A model generated the notes under the pieces. It saw only the letters and a list, made by a program, of their open reading frames with translations. It was not told the DNA's origin and did no database searches. A stretch of DNA of 64,000 nucleotides, taken from positions 42,633,561 through 42,697,560 of the forward strand of contig NC_088775.1 of assembly GCF_954871325.1 (NCBI RefSeq). Direction: 5' to 3'. The translations under genes were made by a program, and so were the position numbers. The DNA comes from Gordionus sp. m RMFG-2023. Lineage: Eukaryota > Nematomorpha > Gordioida > Chordodea > Parachordodidae. The stretch's first letter is position 1; each line of letters opens with the position of its first letter. Positions 25,410-35,289 of the stretch are shown in pieces.

Positions 25410-26290
25410 GAACAGAAGAAATAGAAATACAAAAGTTAAATAAGGCTGAGCATGAAAAAAAGTAATGTGTCGTCAGAAGCGATATCATATTGAATTCAAT
25501 TGATGAATCAGAGTTTATCATTGCTGCTAGTTGCATCAATAAATTATTTTCTTATAGCTCACTACTTTGTAGAAATTTACAAAACCAAATTTAGATTTGG
25601 TTCAGGTTATTGATTTGGGGGAAAATATATATGAACAGGTTGATACAATAAGAATGAATGTAGATGAATATTTTCATAATATATATATAGACGTTGAATC
25701 GAAGGCTAAATTTTATGATATAACACTAATTAAACCTCGTCTAGCACTTGGGCAATTAATGAGATGTAAAATAAATATTGGCTCAACTGAAGAATATTAT
25801 AAAATATCTACTTTCATCCCATTCTTAGATACTTTTTGCAAATAAAAGTACGGTTTTTAGATAAAAAACAAGTCTTTAGCAATCTTCAAGTTTTAATACC
25901 CAAAGATCCATCTTGGTTTTCTAATGCCACTATTGGTAAAATTAAATATTTAGCAAAATTTTATTCCTATGATATTGATACTGAAATAAATTTAATTAGT
26001 GAATTCGAATTGTGGTATAAATATTTACTACGTTTAGCTATTTTACCTGAGCATGCTATTGATGCGCTCAATCGGTGTAGAGAAACCTTGGCTCAAATTC
26101 CTAATATTTTGAAGTTGTTTTATATTCTACCATGTTTGCCTATTATAACAGGTACGAATGTAAGGACTTTCCAACTTAAGAAGGTTGAAAACATATTTAT
26201 GAAGTACTACTTCCGAATCTCGGCTAAATGGGTTAGCTCTGTTAAATATCCACAGAGATTTGGTTCCAACGACAAACAAAATTCTTGATG
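25410..26290 (+). pseudogene. hAT transposase fragment, ZMYM1 / 52-kDa repressor-like
   Basis: Two overlapping readings carry the RNase H-like core and the dimerisation region of hAT transposases of the ZMYM1-like group. Visible are a coiled VIDLGENIYEQVDTIRMN segment, RCKINIGSTEEYYKISTFIP leading to FLD (25765-25830), LIPKDPSWF (25895-25920), ALNRCRETLAQIPNILKL, and LPCLPIITGTNVRTFQLKKV, which stands where other members have a TTxTxERSFSxLKxIK motif. One frame change lies near 25845 and the C-terminus ends early near 26288. The DNA-binding N-terminus is absent. Inactive. Confidence 0.8.
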
Positions 26291-26430
26291 AATTGGCAAC
26301 ATTCTCACGAAAATTAAAAATCACATTATAATTATAGTATTTAATAAAAAACTTTGTATAATACTGTATTTGATAAGAAGTTTAATAAAACTTGTTTTTT
26401 AAATTATTTTCTAGTCAATATTTTCTAGTT

Positions 26431-26638
26431 TTGTTAAACGCCTCGTTTTGAGCCGATTTTTAAAAACGGCTAACTCAGTTATTTATCCAGAAAAATATTA
26501 TGCAAGCCTGAAAATTTTGCTCATAGAAGAAGCAAAGGTCTAGACATATAGTATCGAAATTTCGAGGCTTAGTTGATATTTTGGCGAAAATATTGATTTA
26601 GCCGTTTTTAAAATTCGGCTCAAAACGAGCCTTAACAA
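26431..26638. mobile_element. 208-bp MITE with long inverted repeats
   Basis: The left arm begins TTGTTAAACGCCTCGTTTTG and continues AGCCG..AAAAACGGCTAA. The right arm is its near-perfect reverse complement ending GAGCCTTAACAA at 26638. Arms are about 40 bp with a few mismatches. It lies after the transposase remnant of the surrounding hAT, so it inserted later. No target duplication could be settled. Confidence 0.8.
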
Positions 26639-27194
26639 CATTAATATTTTATACACACTACTATTAGTATTTTCAATAAAAAAATTATATTATATGAGAA
26701 TTTAAGCTAAGGCTAGCTTTAAAGCAAATTTTATAAAAAAAATGACAAAAAAATTTATTTCAACTTTACATTTAAAAAACTTTATTAAATATAATATACC
26801 TAACTAAAAATAATAAAAAAATAGGCTTGTAATATCCATTAGCACGAATTAGTAAATAATAGTTACAAATATAAATATAATTATTATTAAATTATGAATA
26901 ATTTAATGGAATAGCTAAAACATAAGACCCGGCCGAAGGCCGGGGGAAAGCTGGAGGGGGGTTTGGGGGCGAAGGCCCCAAAAAAATTTTTCCCACCCCA
27001 TAAGAAAATCATTTTTCCCACCCCATAAGAAAATCCTGGATACGCCACTGCTATATAAAAAGAACATATAAGATAAGATCTTTTTATAATAAAATTTTCA
27101 TGTATAATTATAATATGAATAAAATTATACAAAAATAATATATTATAAGATAACATCTTTATGTAACAATTTTTTATTTATTTTTAACAACAAT

Positions 27195-27845
27195 TAATTT
27201 TCAAAATTTTGATCAGATAAACATGAGCGCTTAGTACTCAACACAGCTTTCGCCGTGCTAAACACACGTTCGATTGACGCAGAGATTGGGAGAGTGGTGT
27301 TATAATAAAAAAAAATTTCAATTCAAGGAATTTTTTAAAAATATTTAAGGAAATATCTTTATTTTGAAAAAAGCTTGAAAGATCATCTTCACAGAGATTT
27401 TCATTCATTTCCTCATCAAAATTTTTTTTATCGATATCTGAAAATATTCTAGTGTGTGTGTTGGATTAAGGAATCAAGCCTGTTCTTTCTTTATCAATAT
27501 CTTTTCTCAAACTGGAAATAAGTTCCAGCATTCTTCCTTTATTGACCTCTAATTTTATCCAGGGCCAATCCAATTTAAATAGTGGGTGAATTATTGCCGA
27601 TAGTATATATTCATCATCATAGATGTGTTTGAATCTAATGAAAATATGATAGTCAAAATATAAATTATAAGCAATATTTGAACTGCATACCTTTTATCTA
27701 GCGTTGGGACATGATTTACATTTACAAAGTGTAGACTTGGTACCATTAATTTTCTTAATTGGTTTAGAATATAATTCAAATTGGGGCCAGGGAAGGGTTA
27801 AATCCTCTTCATCTGAAGAAGTAAGTACTATGGACATAATATTCT
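27195..27845 (-). pseudogene. Internally deleted BED-type hAT transposase
   Basis: The minus strand starts near 27840 with LTSSDEEDLTLPWPQF and a CKCKSCPN cysteine pair from the BED zinc finger, as in the longer copy at 55440-55625. By 27690 it has jumped to the C-terminal region (SNIAYNLYFDY, then LDWPWIKLEVNKGRMLELIS) and it ends with the hAT dimerisation motif LPISASIERVFSTAKAVLST and KRSCLSDQNFEN at 27195-27300. The catalytic core between BED finger and C-terminus is absent, so it could not transpose itself. Comparison with the copy at 53467-55680 shows the missing middle directly. Confidence 0.85.
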
Positions 27846-29279
27846 TTTAAAATAAATTATAAATTAATAAATAATATCATTATATTTACTTTGAATTTTG
27901 ATTGAATATTAATTTCGACTGATAATTTAACAACGAGAATTTTTAAAAAAATGTTGGAAATGGTTGATATAAATTAAAACTCGGCTTAAATTATTAATAT
28001 TAAGAATTAAAAAATAAAAAATAAAAAAAATTTTTTTTATAATACAATAAAATGTTTTTCTTTTTATTGTTATTTTTTAAGAAAAAATATAAAGTAAAGA
28101 GTAAAGTAACGTTTTGCGTTACCGTTACTCAAAAAGAGAAACGCGTTACCTACTCGTTACCATTAGGTGAAGGTAACGAATGACGTTCCTTTTCAAAAAG
28201 TAAGGACGTTACTTTTTTGACGTTAGTACTGGTCATAATATATTTTTACAAGATAGGAGGTTTATTTCAATAAAAAAGTACGCCTAGAGAAAATATGGAG
28301 TATATTTTTAGTAGTTTATATAAAATATAATAAATTACTTGTATATACGTTAATATAAAAGCATGGTATTAATTTATTCCAAACAAGTATAAGAAATTTA
28401 TTTATAAAAAGTAGACATATAGTTGATATTACTCTATTATAAAGAATTGGTTATAAAATACTAGGTGAAATTCCATTTTTACAGACATATTTGACAATAT
28501 ATTACAGTTAATATTTTAACAAATTCTACTAATCAATGTTTTTGATAATAAATATAGCAACCATTGCATTCATTTAGTTAACGCCATCTATTTATTATAA
28601 ATAAAAATTGATATTAAAATTAATCTTCATATTATTCATTTCATAATGTCTTTAAAAGATAATTTCTGATGTCCTTATCAATATTTTATAGTTTTTTGTA
28701 AAATATATAATTCGCTATATTGGTATAAATTATTTGATTGTCATAAATGATAATTGAATTAAATATACTGTAAATCTAAGACATATAATATTCCACTGTT
28801 TGAATTGTGCTTTAATTTTTTTTATCTAATTTATGATTTAATTTTATCAATAGTTTTATGATTATATTTTACGTTTATTAAGATATATAAATTAAAATTA
28901 CTCACTTTATAAAGAATTATATTTGATATATTATATTATTTAGTAATTTTATGGATCTATTATTAATAATTATAATACATTTCACTTTCGTCTTAAGACT
29001 TATCTTTGACTTATATTCCATTTCTTAAAAAACATTTTTGGTTCACCTTTTTATATATATAAATGCTTTTTTCCAAAAATGTATAAATTATGATGAATAG
29101 TTTTAGTTTAAAAAAATATCAACTTTTACATTCTTACTTTCGTAAAGATATATGCATACAATTTGGGGGGTCAGGGAGTAGGGGGAGGACTAAGGGGGAT
29201 ATTTTTTATTAGCTTAAAATTATAAATTTCTAAAGGGGGAGGGGGATTTCCCCTTGCCCCCCCCCCGGCTAAGCCTATT

Positions 29280-29755
29280 TTGTCGCTCCTGCAATGGTCG
29301 ATTCATCAGACATACACAATGTAATTCAATCATCCAACGTGCCTTGAAAACAGCTCAAATACCATTCATACTAGAACCCCAGGGTGTTTATAGATCAGAC
29401 GGTAAACGTCCTGACAAGATCACCCATATTCCGTGAAGGATAGGCCAATTATTGGTATGGGACTATTCATGCATTGACCCCCCTGGCCACAAACCCCAAC
29501 GGGTCAACTTTAAATCTTAAAATACACAGATATTTCAAATGACCATTGTTTCATTCCTATCATTTCAACCACACTTGCCACCTTCGGTAAACTTGCCTTA
29601 GCATTCTTCAAAAATTTAGGATCACAAATAAGCAAACTCAGGTGAAGTTCAAGAGGGATTTTTCTTTGGCAAAGGTCATAACTATCCTTAAAGCCAATTA
29701 TATCATCAATTAGTGTATTAGATAAAGAGCTATAATAGACCCCTTCTTTTTTTCC
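29280..29755 (+). pseudogene. R2-like LINE copy a, endonuclease part
   Basis: Continues LINE copy a after the hAT insertion: GRFIRHTQCNSIIQRALKTA, IPFILEPQGVYRSDGKRPD, then LLVWDYSC at about 29453-29476 and a tail with EVQEGFFFGKGH. The RPD....WDYSC spacing, preceded by a Cys/His cluster, fits the CCHC plus PD-(D/E)XK layout of the restriction-like endonuclease (RLE) of R2-type LINEs, which nicks the target DNA. That reading is an inference from motif spacing. Stops occur after the endonuclease motif. Confidence 0.75.
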
Positions 29756-32749
29756 TCGCTTTATACCATCCCCGGTCTTTATTGTTATTTTTTAAATTTT
29801 TTGCACATATTTCTTTTGTCCCATTTTAACATAGATTATAATTATGCGCTCATATATACATTATTTGTTTTTGATTATATTAATTCAAAATTATTTATAC
29901 TTTTTTTTTACTTTAAGAGAATTATGCTAAAGTACTCATAGATATTTAAATATATTTCAAGATCTTAAAAAATATATTAAAAAAATAATTAGATGTATAA
30001 GTATGGAGATTACAGTATGCTGCAAAAAAATATATTATATTATACTCAAGGTCAAAATACGCAGGAAGATGATGTGTAACGGTATATATTAGAAAAAGTG
30101 AATAAAAATGCTGAATGGGCAACGGATATTGAAATACGAAGTGTTGCCACATTTCTCAATACCCCGATAATGGTGTATGCTAAGTATGGTGCTTCATTTT
30201 GCTGAAAAATGTATCCGCCATTTAAATATGATGATGGATTATATATAAAAATATGACCAAATTATTCTGAATCCAATAATATTATTGATTTTGAAAATTA
30301 ATTACAAATCTTGATATTTAATATTTTTACTAAAAGCATTTTAGTTGATTGTATGTCTAGTTTTTATGTATATTTGTTTATATTTATCCTATTTTGAGGA
30401 TTATATTATATAAGCATATTTTAATCAATAAATATATAGACTACATATAGATATTGATCATGATTTTTTAGATACATTTCATTACAACAGCATATAACCA
30501 ATTATTATGTTTACTTTAGATTAATTTCTATTGCTTATACAAATTTTTCCACATTTTAAAAATAAATTTGGTTTTTTTAAATCTGAATTAATCCTTTTTT
30601 TAATCATCAACTCAAGTTTGAAGTAATTTCAAAAAATTAAGGACAATTTTAGGTCAGTCCTTTATATAAGTAGCCAAACCGACTATGTCTAATTCAGACA
30701 GAAGAATGGACCACCTAACTAGAAACCCGGAAGAACCATAAGAAAATCTCAAGAAGTCAGTTAAGTATAAATATTTTCCAAATGGTTAATAAGAAAATTA
30801 TATTAATTTTGGTAAATTAATTAAGAAGTGGAAGGTACCACTATGTAGTCAAGCATAGTAAAGAAAAGAGGAGTAAGAAGGTGATGATATATTACTTCCG
30901 TTGCCTGCAGAATAGTGTTAAAAAATTGTAAGGTCATGTAATAAAGCCATAACAATGATAATAATGTACCTGATGCCTGGTTAGATTATTTAAGAGAAGA
31001 AAATAATTCTGATATTTTGGTAAATATTTTTTCTTGAAAGTTAACGTTATATATGTTCCATCTAAAATCCCTATAATTGTAAAGTTGGTCCCTGAATAAC
31101 ATTATGATTTTTAATCTAATAATTAATTATGTAGAGTGAAAAGAGGTAACTTATGTCCTAAAACTCAACAAAAAAGTTTTGTAACTCAGAAGATATGAAT
31201 TAACAGACTCCTTGAGTGGGTTATCAGTTAAGGAGAATATATATAGGACTAAAATATATTTAATATTAAATTTAATTAAGAATAAATTAGAAAAATTTGC
31301 TTTATGCTAAGAGGTTTTAGGCTAGGGTGTTAGTAAAAAATTAATAAATGTTTATTTATTTATTATTAAAATGATTGATATTTATAATATTGACCTTAGC
31401 CTTTAATGAAAATTTTGGATCACCTTTTAATTAATATAATTTTTAGTTAAACTATACTTAGGTTTTTATCAACCTATTTTAATTGAAATGCCTAGAGAGA
31501 TAATTTTTAAACATAGTGAAGAAAAAACACTTATAGTTTATTCTTACAATGAATTAATTTAACCTATTAGGTGATTTTGAGTTATAATTTCTGTTTAATA
31601 ATAAGATCTATTAGTTTATATTGGTCACTTCCAATTAGAAGTCCAATGTGAGAATAATTTAATAAGGTGATTAAGGAAAAAATAATACATAAGGAATTGA
31701 GTTAATTAAGAATCTAAAGTTTAGATGGGGGAAAAAAAGGGAAACAACTTATTTTCAAATAATAATTTAGATTTTAAAGATGATAATGCTACATAGTTTG
31801 TTCCATTGATTTTAAGTTATAATAGGTTTAAATTAATAAGATTTATTAGGTTATATTAATCATTTCCAGGTAAAAGTTTATTTTAGTCAAGAAATTAAGA
31901 ATCATCCCTTGACCCATAATCTAAATTTACATACAACACATCTTCATTTAAATAGACTTTTGTTCCATATAAAGATACTAGTTACTAGTATCGATGATGA
32001 ATAGTTAAATAATCGAGATTTCTAAAACAAAAAAATTGTATCATTAAATTAATTTACTTAAGACATATCCTTGTACATTATTATGTACCACATCGCTTTC
32101 ATTATCGTAATCAACTAATCCGACATATAAATTATTTTAGTAAATATTGCATGCAGGTAATTTTGAAATCCTCCATTTTCCGGATGTTCCTAAATTGGTT
32201 TTTTTAAAAAAAAATATTATAAGTGTGAAATTATTTAACTTCGTTAATATATTTTCGAAACTTTTTATCAACTCGGAAAATGCGTATAAATAAAAAAAAA
32301 TATAGCTTTTATTTCTTGCTAATAGGGAATTTGGCGTAAGTCTATCATCTCCCCCAGATTAGGCATTACACCTTACGTAATTATAATAAAAATGTATCTT
32401 GCAGAAATTATATCTATACTTAGATATATTTCCAAAAAAGAAGTATCTGTGTGCATTACATTTGTAAAAAATTATCTAGGTCAGATCCATGTTTAGAATA
32501 TGGTTATGTATCTAGATCCATTTTTAAACGATATCTGTATCTAGATTTATTTGAAAAGTACAACTAATATAACTATATATAAACTGATGAAAAATATCCA
32601 TACGAAAGAAGCATACGCTTTTCTTTCTTAATATATGCTTAAACATAGGCCTTACTCTAAATAAAGCTAAATCTGAAATATGCTTTTTAAATTCAAATAT
32701 TCTCGAAGTCCAAGGGTTTAAAATCATTTAAAAAAGTAAAATTAATCTT
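29756..32749. other. AT-rich region, no gene seen
   Basis: Three kb without a supportable gene. There is an imperfect direct repeat around GATTTTRAGTTATAATWG at about 31573 and 31807, and a short block near 32390-32545 with repeated GTATCTAGAT/AGTATCT motifs that might be a degraded hAT-type end. The reading at 32524-32727 on the minus strand has no family match. Confidence 0.4.
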
Positions 32750-33985
32750 CTAGGTTCACCTTTAAGCAGTTTTTTCTGTGTGTTCGTGGAAAATTTTTTC
32801 GAAGGCTTAATAGGACTTGAAACTATTTTAAAAGAAATTCCTTCACACCAGAGCTTTTTTCTTTTAAAAAAATATTTATTTTTACCAAAGATTTTACATT
32901 TTTTAGATATTCTTCCTTTTTTTTAAATAATGAAATTATTAATCGTGTTCATGAATTTTTTAGAAGTTTATTAGAAAATATTTTAAATATTAAGTTGGAA
33001 GATTTTAATTGGGGTTTCTCACAATTACCCTCAAAAATGGGTGGTTTAGATTTATATCCTTTAAATCTTATATCTCTTTCCTCATTTTTGGCATCGCGTT
33101 TGATGAATAACGCCATGATATCTTCTTTTATCTCTCCTAAAGATAACCTTTTAAACTCAGCCTTGACAGCCTGAGTATCCTTAGCTCCACCTGAAGCTGT
33201 TTTACCCGCAATCTTAACTCACCAATCTATTTTCGAACCTTTAATTAAAAATTTTTTTAAAATAATCTCATCAAACCCCCCTTTGGAGTATATTCAACTA
33301 TTACAGAATGACTGTACTATTGGTTATAAATGGTTGGAAGCATTACCAAGTCGTAACCTAGGTAACCTCTTATCAGATGAACAACTAAGAGTTGCCATAG
33401 GCCATCGATTTGGATGTAACATTGTTCAACCACATACATATCAAATGTAAAATATTAGTTGACTCCAAAGGTAGACATGGTCTAAATTGTATATATAGTC
33501 AAGGCAGGCATGCAAGGCATGCAGCAATTAATTTAACTATTAGCCGTTCTCTTACCAGGGCCCGAATACCAAACATCCTGAAGCCTACAAATTTATCATT
33601 AGATGATGGCTTAAGACCAGATGGCTTAACTTCCGTGCCTTGGTCTTTAGGGAAATCCTTAATTTGGGACTTCACATGCGTATCTTCTTTCCCAAAAAAT
33701 TTAAATTCTAATCCGATTGTTATAGCCGAGAAAAAAAAACAATGAAATATTTCAAATTCACAAATTATATTTTTACACCGATCGTTAACTCTTCCCTTGG
33801 ACATATGCTAAGCGGAACTTTAAAATTCTTAAAAAATATAGGCGATAAGATAAGAGCCCTTACATCAGAACCAAAAGAATACTATTTTTTAAAACAAAAC
33901 CTACAAATAACTATTTTAAAATATAACTATTCATGTTTTTTGGGAACTTGTAGTCCCACCTCCGTTTTTATAAAATAATGTTTTA
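32750..33985 (+). pseudogene. R2-like LINE copy c, C-terminal half
   Basis: Reads IPSHQSFFLLKKYLFLP at about 32840, MGGLDLYPLNLISLSSFLAS at 33040-33100, GYKWLEALPSRNLGNLLSDE at 33325-33385, LRVAIGHRFGCN with PHT, then HGLNCIYSQGRHARHAAINL at 33478-33537, RARIPNILKP, RPDG at about 33617, and LIWDFTC at 33660-33680, followed by a conserved tail to 33975. This is the best copy of the putative RLE endonuclease in the window, with the zinc-binding Cys/His residues only partly kept. A stop near 33450 and frame changes make it inactive. The N-terminal half and RT are absent, as expected for 5'-truncated LINE copies. Confidence 0.85.
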
Positions 33986-34093
33986 TTTTATTTTGATATA
34001 TTGTTATCTATGTTTTATTTTGTTAATAAATAGGGTTTATTTGCAAAAAAATAATAAATATATTATGTGATTTATATACCGGTTTATATAACT

Positions 34094-34380
34094 CAGAGAC
34101 ATGTAGCGGGCCCGGCCATATTTTAATTTTTTAAAATATACCCGGGCCTGTTCTAAATTTTTTTAAAAAAAAACATAGGCCGGGCTATATATTTTATAAC
34201 AGAATATTTTAAATCCCATTATTAGCTATAAAAATTAATAATAAATATAATATATTTCAAAAAAATTCGGGCCGAACCGGGCCTAAAAATATAAAACCCG
34301 AGCCAGGCCAAAAAAATTAAAATGGGTCGGAAAAATCAATCATGGCCGGGCCGTGCAAATAGTACCTCTGCAAGTTTCTG
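34094..34380. mobile_element. GC-rich MITE, copy 1 (287 bp)
   Basis: Ends are CAGAGACATGTAG and, inverted, CAGAAACTTGCAG. Both are followed by GGCCCGGCC islands, and further CCGGGCC islands are spaced through AT-rich filler. ATAACT occurs on both outer sides, an imperfect target duplication. Related copies: 43747-43976 and the split copy around 45964/51325. Confidence 0.75.
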
Positions 34381-34888
34381 ATAACTATAACTTTTTTAAA
34401 ACTAATTCGCTTTTAAATATTTTGTTTTTTTATTATTTGCGTTTGAAAGTGGCATATTTTAAAATATGATTGGTTCTAATAAATTTTATATGATTATTAG
34501 TTCTAATAAGTTTTTCATATTCCAAAAAAAGTTAATTTAAAATATTATACCCTCCCCCTCCCCTCCCTCCACTTTCCCTCTCTCTTTAGAAAAAAACCCA
34601 ACTATACGCTTGCTTTTATTTTCCTAAAGGGGATTTTGACTTTTTTTTATTTACAAGGCATAACTTAGACATTTTATTTTATTAAAAACTAAATGCAATT
34701 TTTACCCTTGTTGATAAAATTTATTCTTCTTTTATATTTTTTTTAAACAATTAAAATCTTAATATTTTATATATTAATTTTTTAAAAGTCGTGGAACTGG
34801 AATTAATTTAAATTTAAACAAGATTTAAATAATTAACTTATTTTTTAAGGAAAAAACATAATAATAATTTTTTTATATAAAAAGCAAT
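34381..34888. other. AT-rich spacer with polypyrimidine tract and dispersed repeat
   Basis: No gene. A C/T-only tract lies near 34550-34585 (CCCTCCCCCTCCCCTCCCTCC type). The segment about 34785-34888 (GTCGTGG-ACTGGAATTAATT ... AAGCAAT) is repeated at about 44785-44912. Confidence 0.5.
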
Positions 34889-35145
34889 ATACGTGATACG
34901 TGATAAAGCGCATTCGCCCTCTCAACGTTGTGGGAACAACAGAGCTACGCTAGGTTTTTCTCATTTCCATCTAACTGGATTATTAAAGTTATCGGGGAAG
35001 AAAATATGAGAAGCCCTTTACACGTTTGTGGGCAAGCCGCACGTACTTGTACGCACAATAGTCCGAGGACTATCATTTAAACGTCTTTGGGCTGATTAAG
35101 AGGGAAAGGGCTAAAAAGACAGCCCATACCCATATCTATAATCCT
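34889..35145. other. GC-richer block with several short hairpins, function unknown
   Basis: It stands out by base composition from both neighbours. Palindromic elements: GTTGTGGGAACAAC, GTACTTGTAC, ATAGTCCGAGGACTAT (7-bp stem) and TGGGCTG...CAGCCCA. It lies 150 bp beyond the stop of the minus-strand RTE-like LINE, so it could be part of that element's 3' untranslated region. It does not match 5S rRNA or a tRNA by eye. Confidence 0.45.
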
Positions 35146-35289
35146 ATTTGTATCTAATCATTATTGGAAAGGGGGAGGCTGCCTTAAGTTAATATTTAGC
35201 GAGTCATTTTTAATAAAATGTTATTAAATAAGAGAAAAGAAACCTGTACTATAAAGATATTCAGTATATATAGGGGGAGAAAGGTTTGG

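Larger units (their letters stand above)
24984..27050 (+). mobile_element. ZMYM-type hAT copy with transposase remnant
   Basis: Left end CAGGCGCGTAACC at 24984 is followed by a run of eight G and a GGGGGAAATTCCCCC palindrome. The right end, read inverted, is CAGTGGCGTATCCAGGATTT, ending at 27050, next to GGCCTTCGGCC and GGGGCCTTCGCCCC palindromes. A transposase remnant lies at 25410-26290 and a 208-bp MITE at 26431-26638. The 8 bp on each side do not match, so the target duplication is lost or one edge was rearranged. About 2.07 kb, with the N-terminal part of the transposase missing. Confidence 0.75.
22568..28231 (-). mobile_element. BED-type hAT with perfect 8-bp TSD, host of further insertions
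   Basis: The element runs from TAATGCTGTAAACGTTAC at 22568 to GACGTTAGTACTG ending at 28231, with direct repeats GTCATAAT at 22560-22567 and 28232-28239. The subterminal zones are full of ACGCGTTACCGTTACTCG-type motifs, typical of hAT ends. The transposase remnant is on the minus strand at 27195-27845. Nested inside are LINE copy b (22965-24983) and a ZMYM-type hAT (24984-27050). hAT elements make 8-bp duplications, so the fit is exact. The left flanking duplication lies in the ZMYM-type element, which dates this insertion as the younger of the two. Confidence 0.9.
22464..29279 (-). mobile_element. ZMYM-type hAT, non-autonomous, interrupting LINE copy a
   Basis: Termini are CATAGGCGTAGCC at 22464 and, inverted, AATAGGCTTAGCC ending at 29279, flanked by a perfect 8-bp target duplication TTGTCGCT (22456-22463 and 29280-29287). 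The G/C-rich blocks inside each end match those of the copy at 24984-27050 but swapped, so this copy lies on the minus strand. Its own DNA is only about 22464-22567 and 28240-29279; the rest is a nested insertion. No transposase is readable in its own DNA. The AT-rich part 28240-29160 shows nothing else. Confidence 0.8.

Noticed and set aside
32390-32545. Another hAT terminus with AGTATCT/GTATCTAGAT motifs
   Set aside because: Only loose motif similarity; no inverted partner or target duplication was found.
34889-35145. 5S rRNA or snRNA gene
   Set aside because: No recognisable internal promoter or conserved core by eye; only local hairpins.
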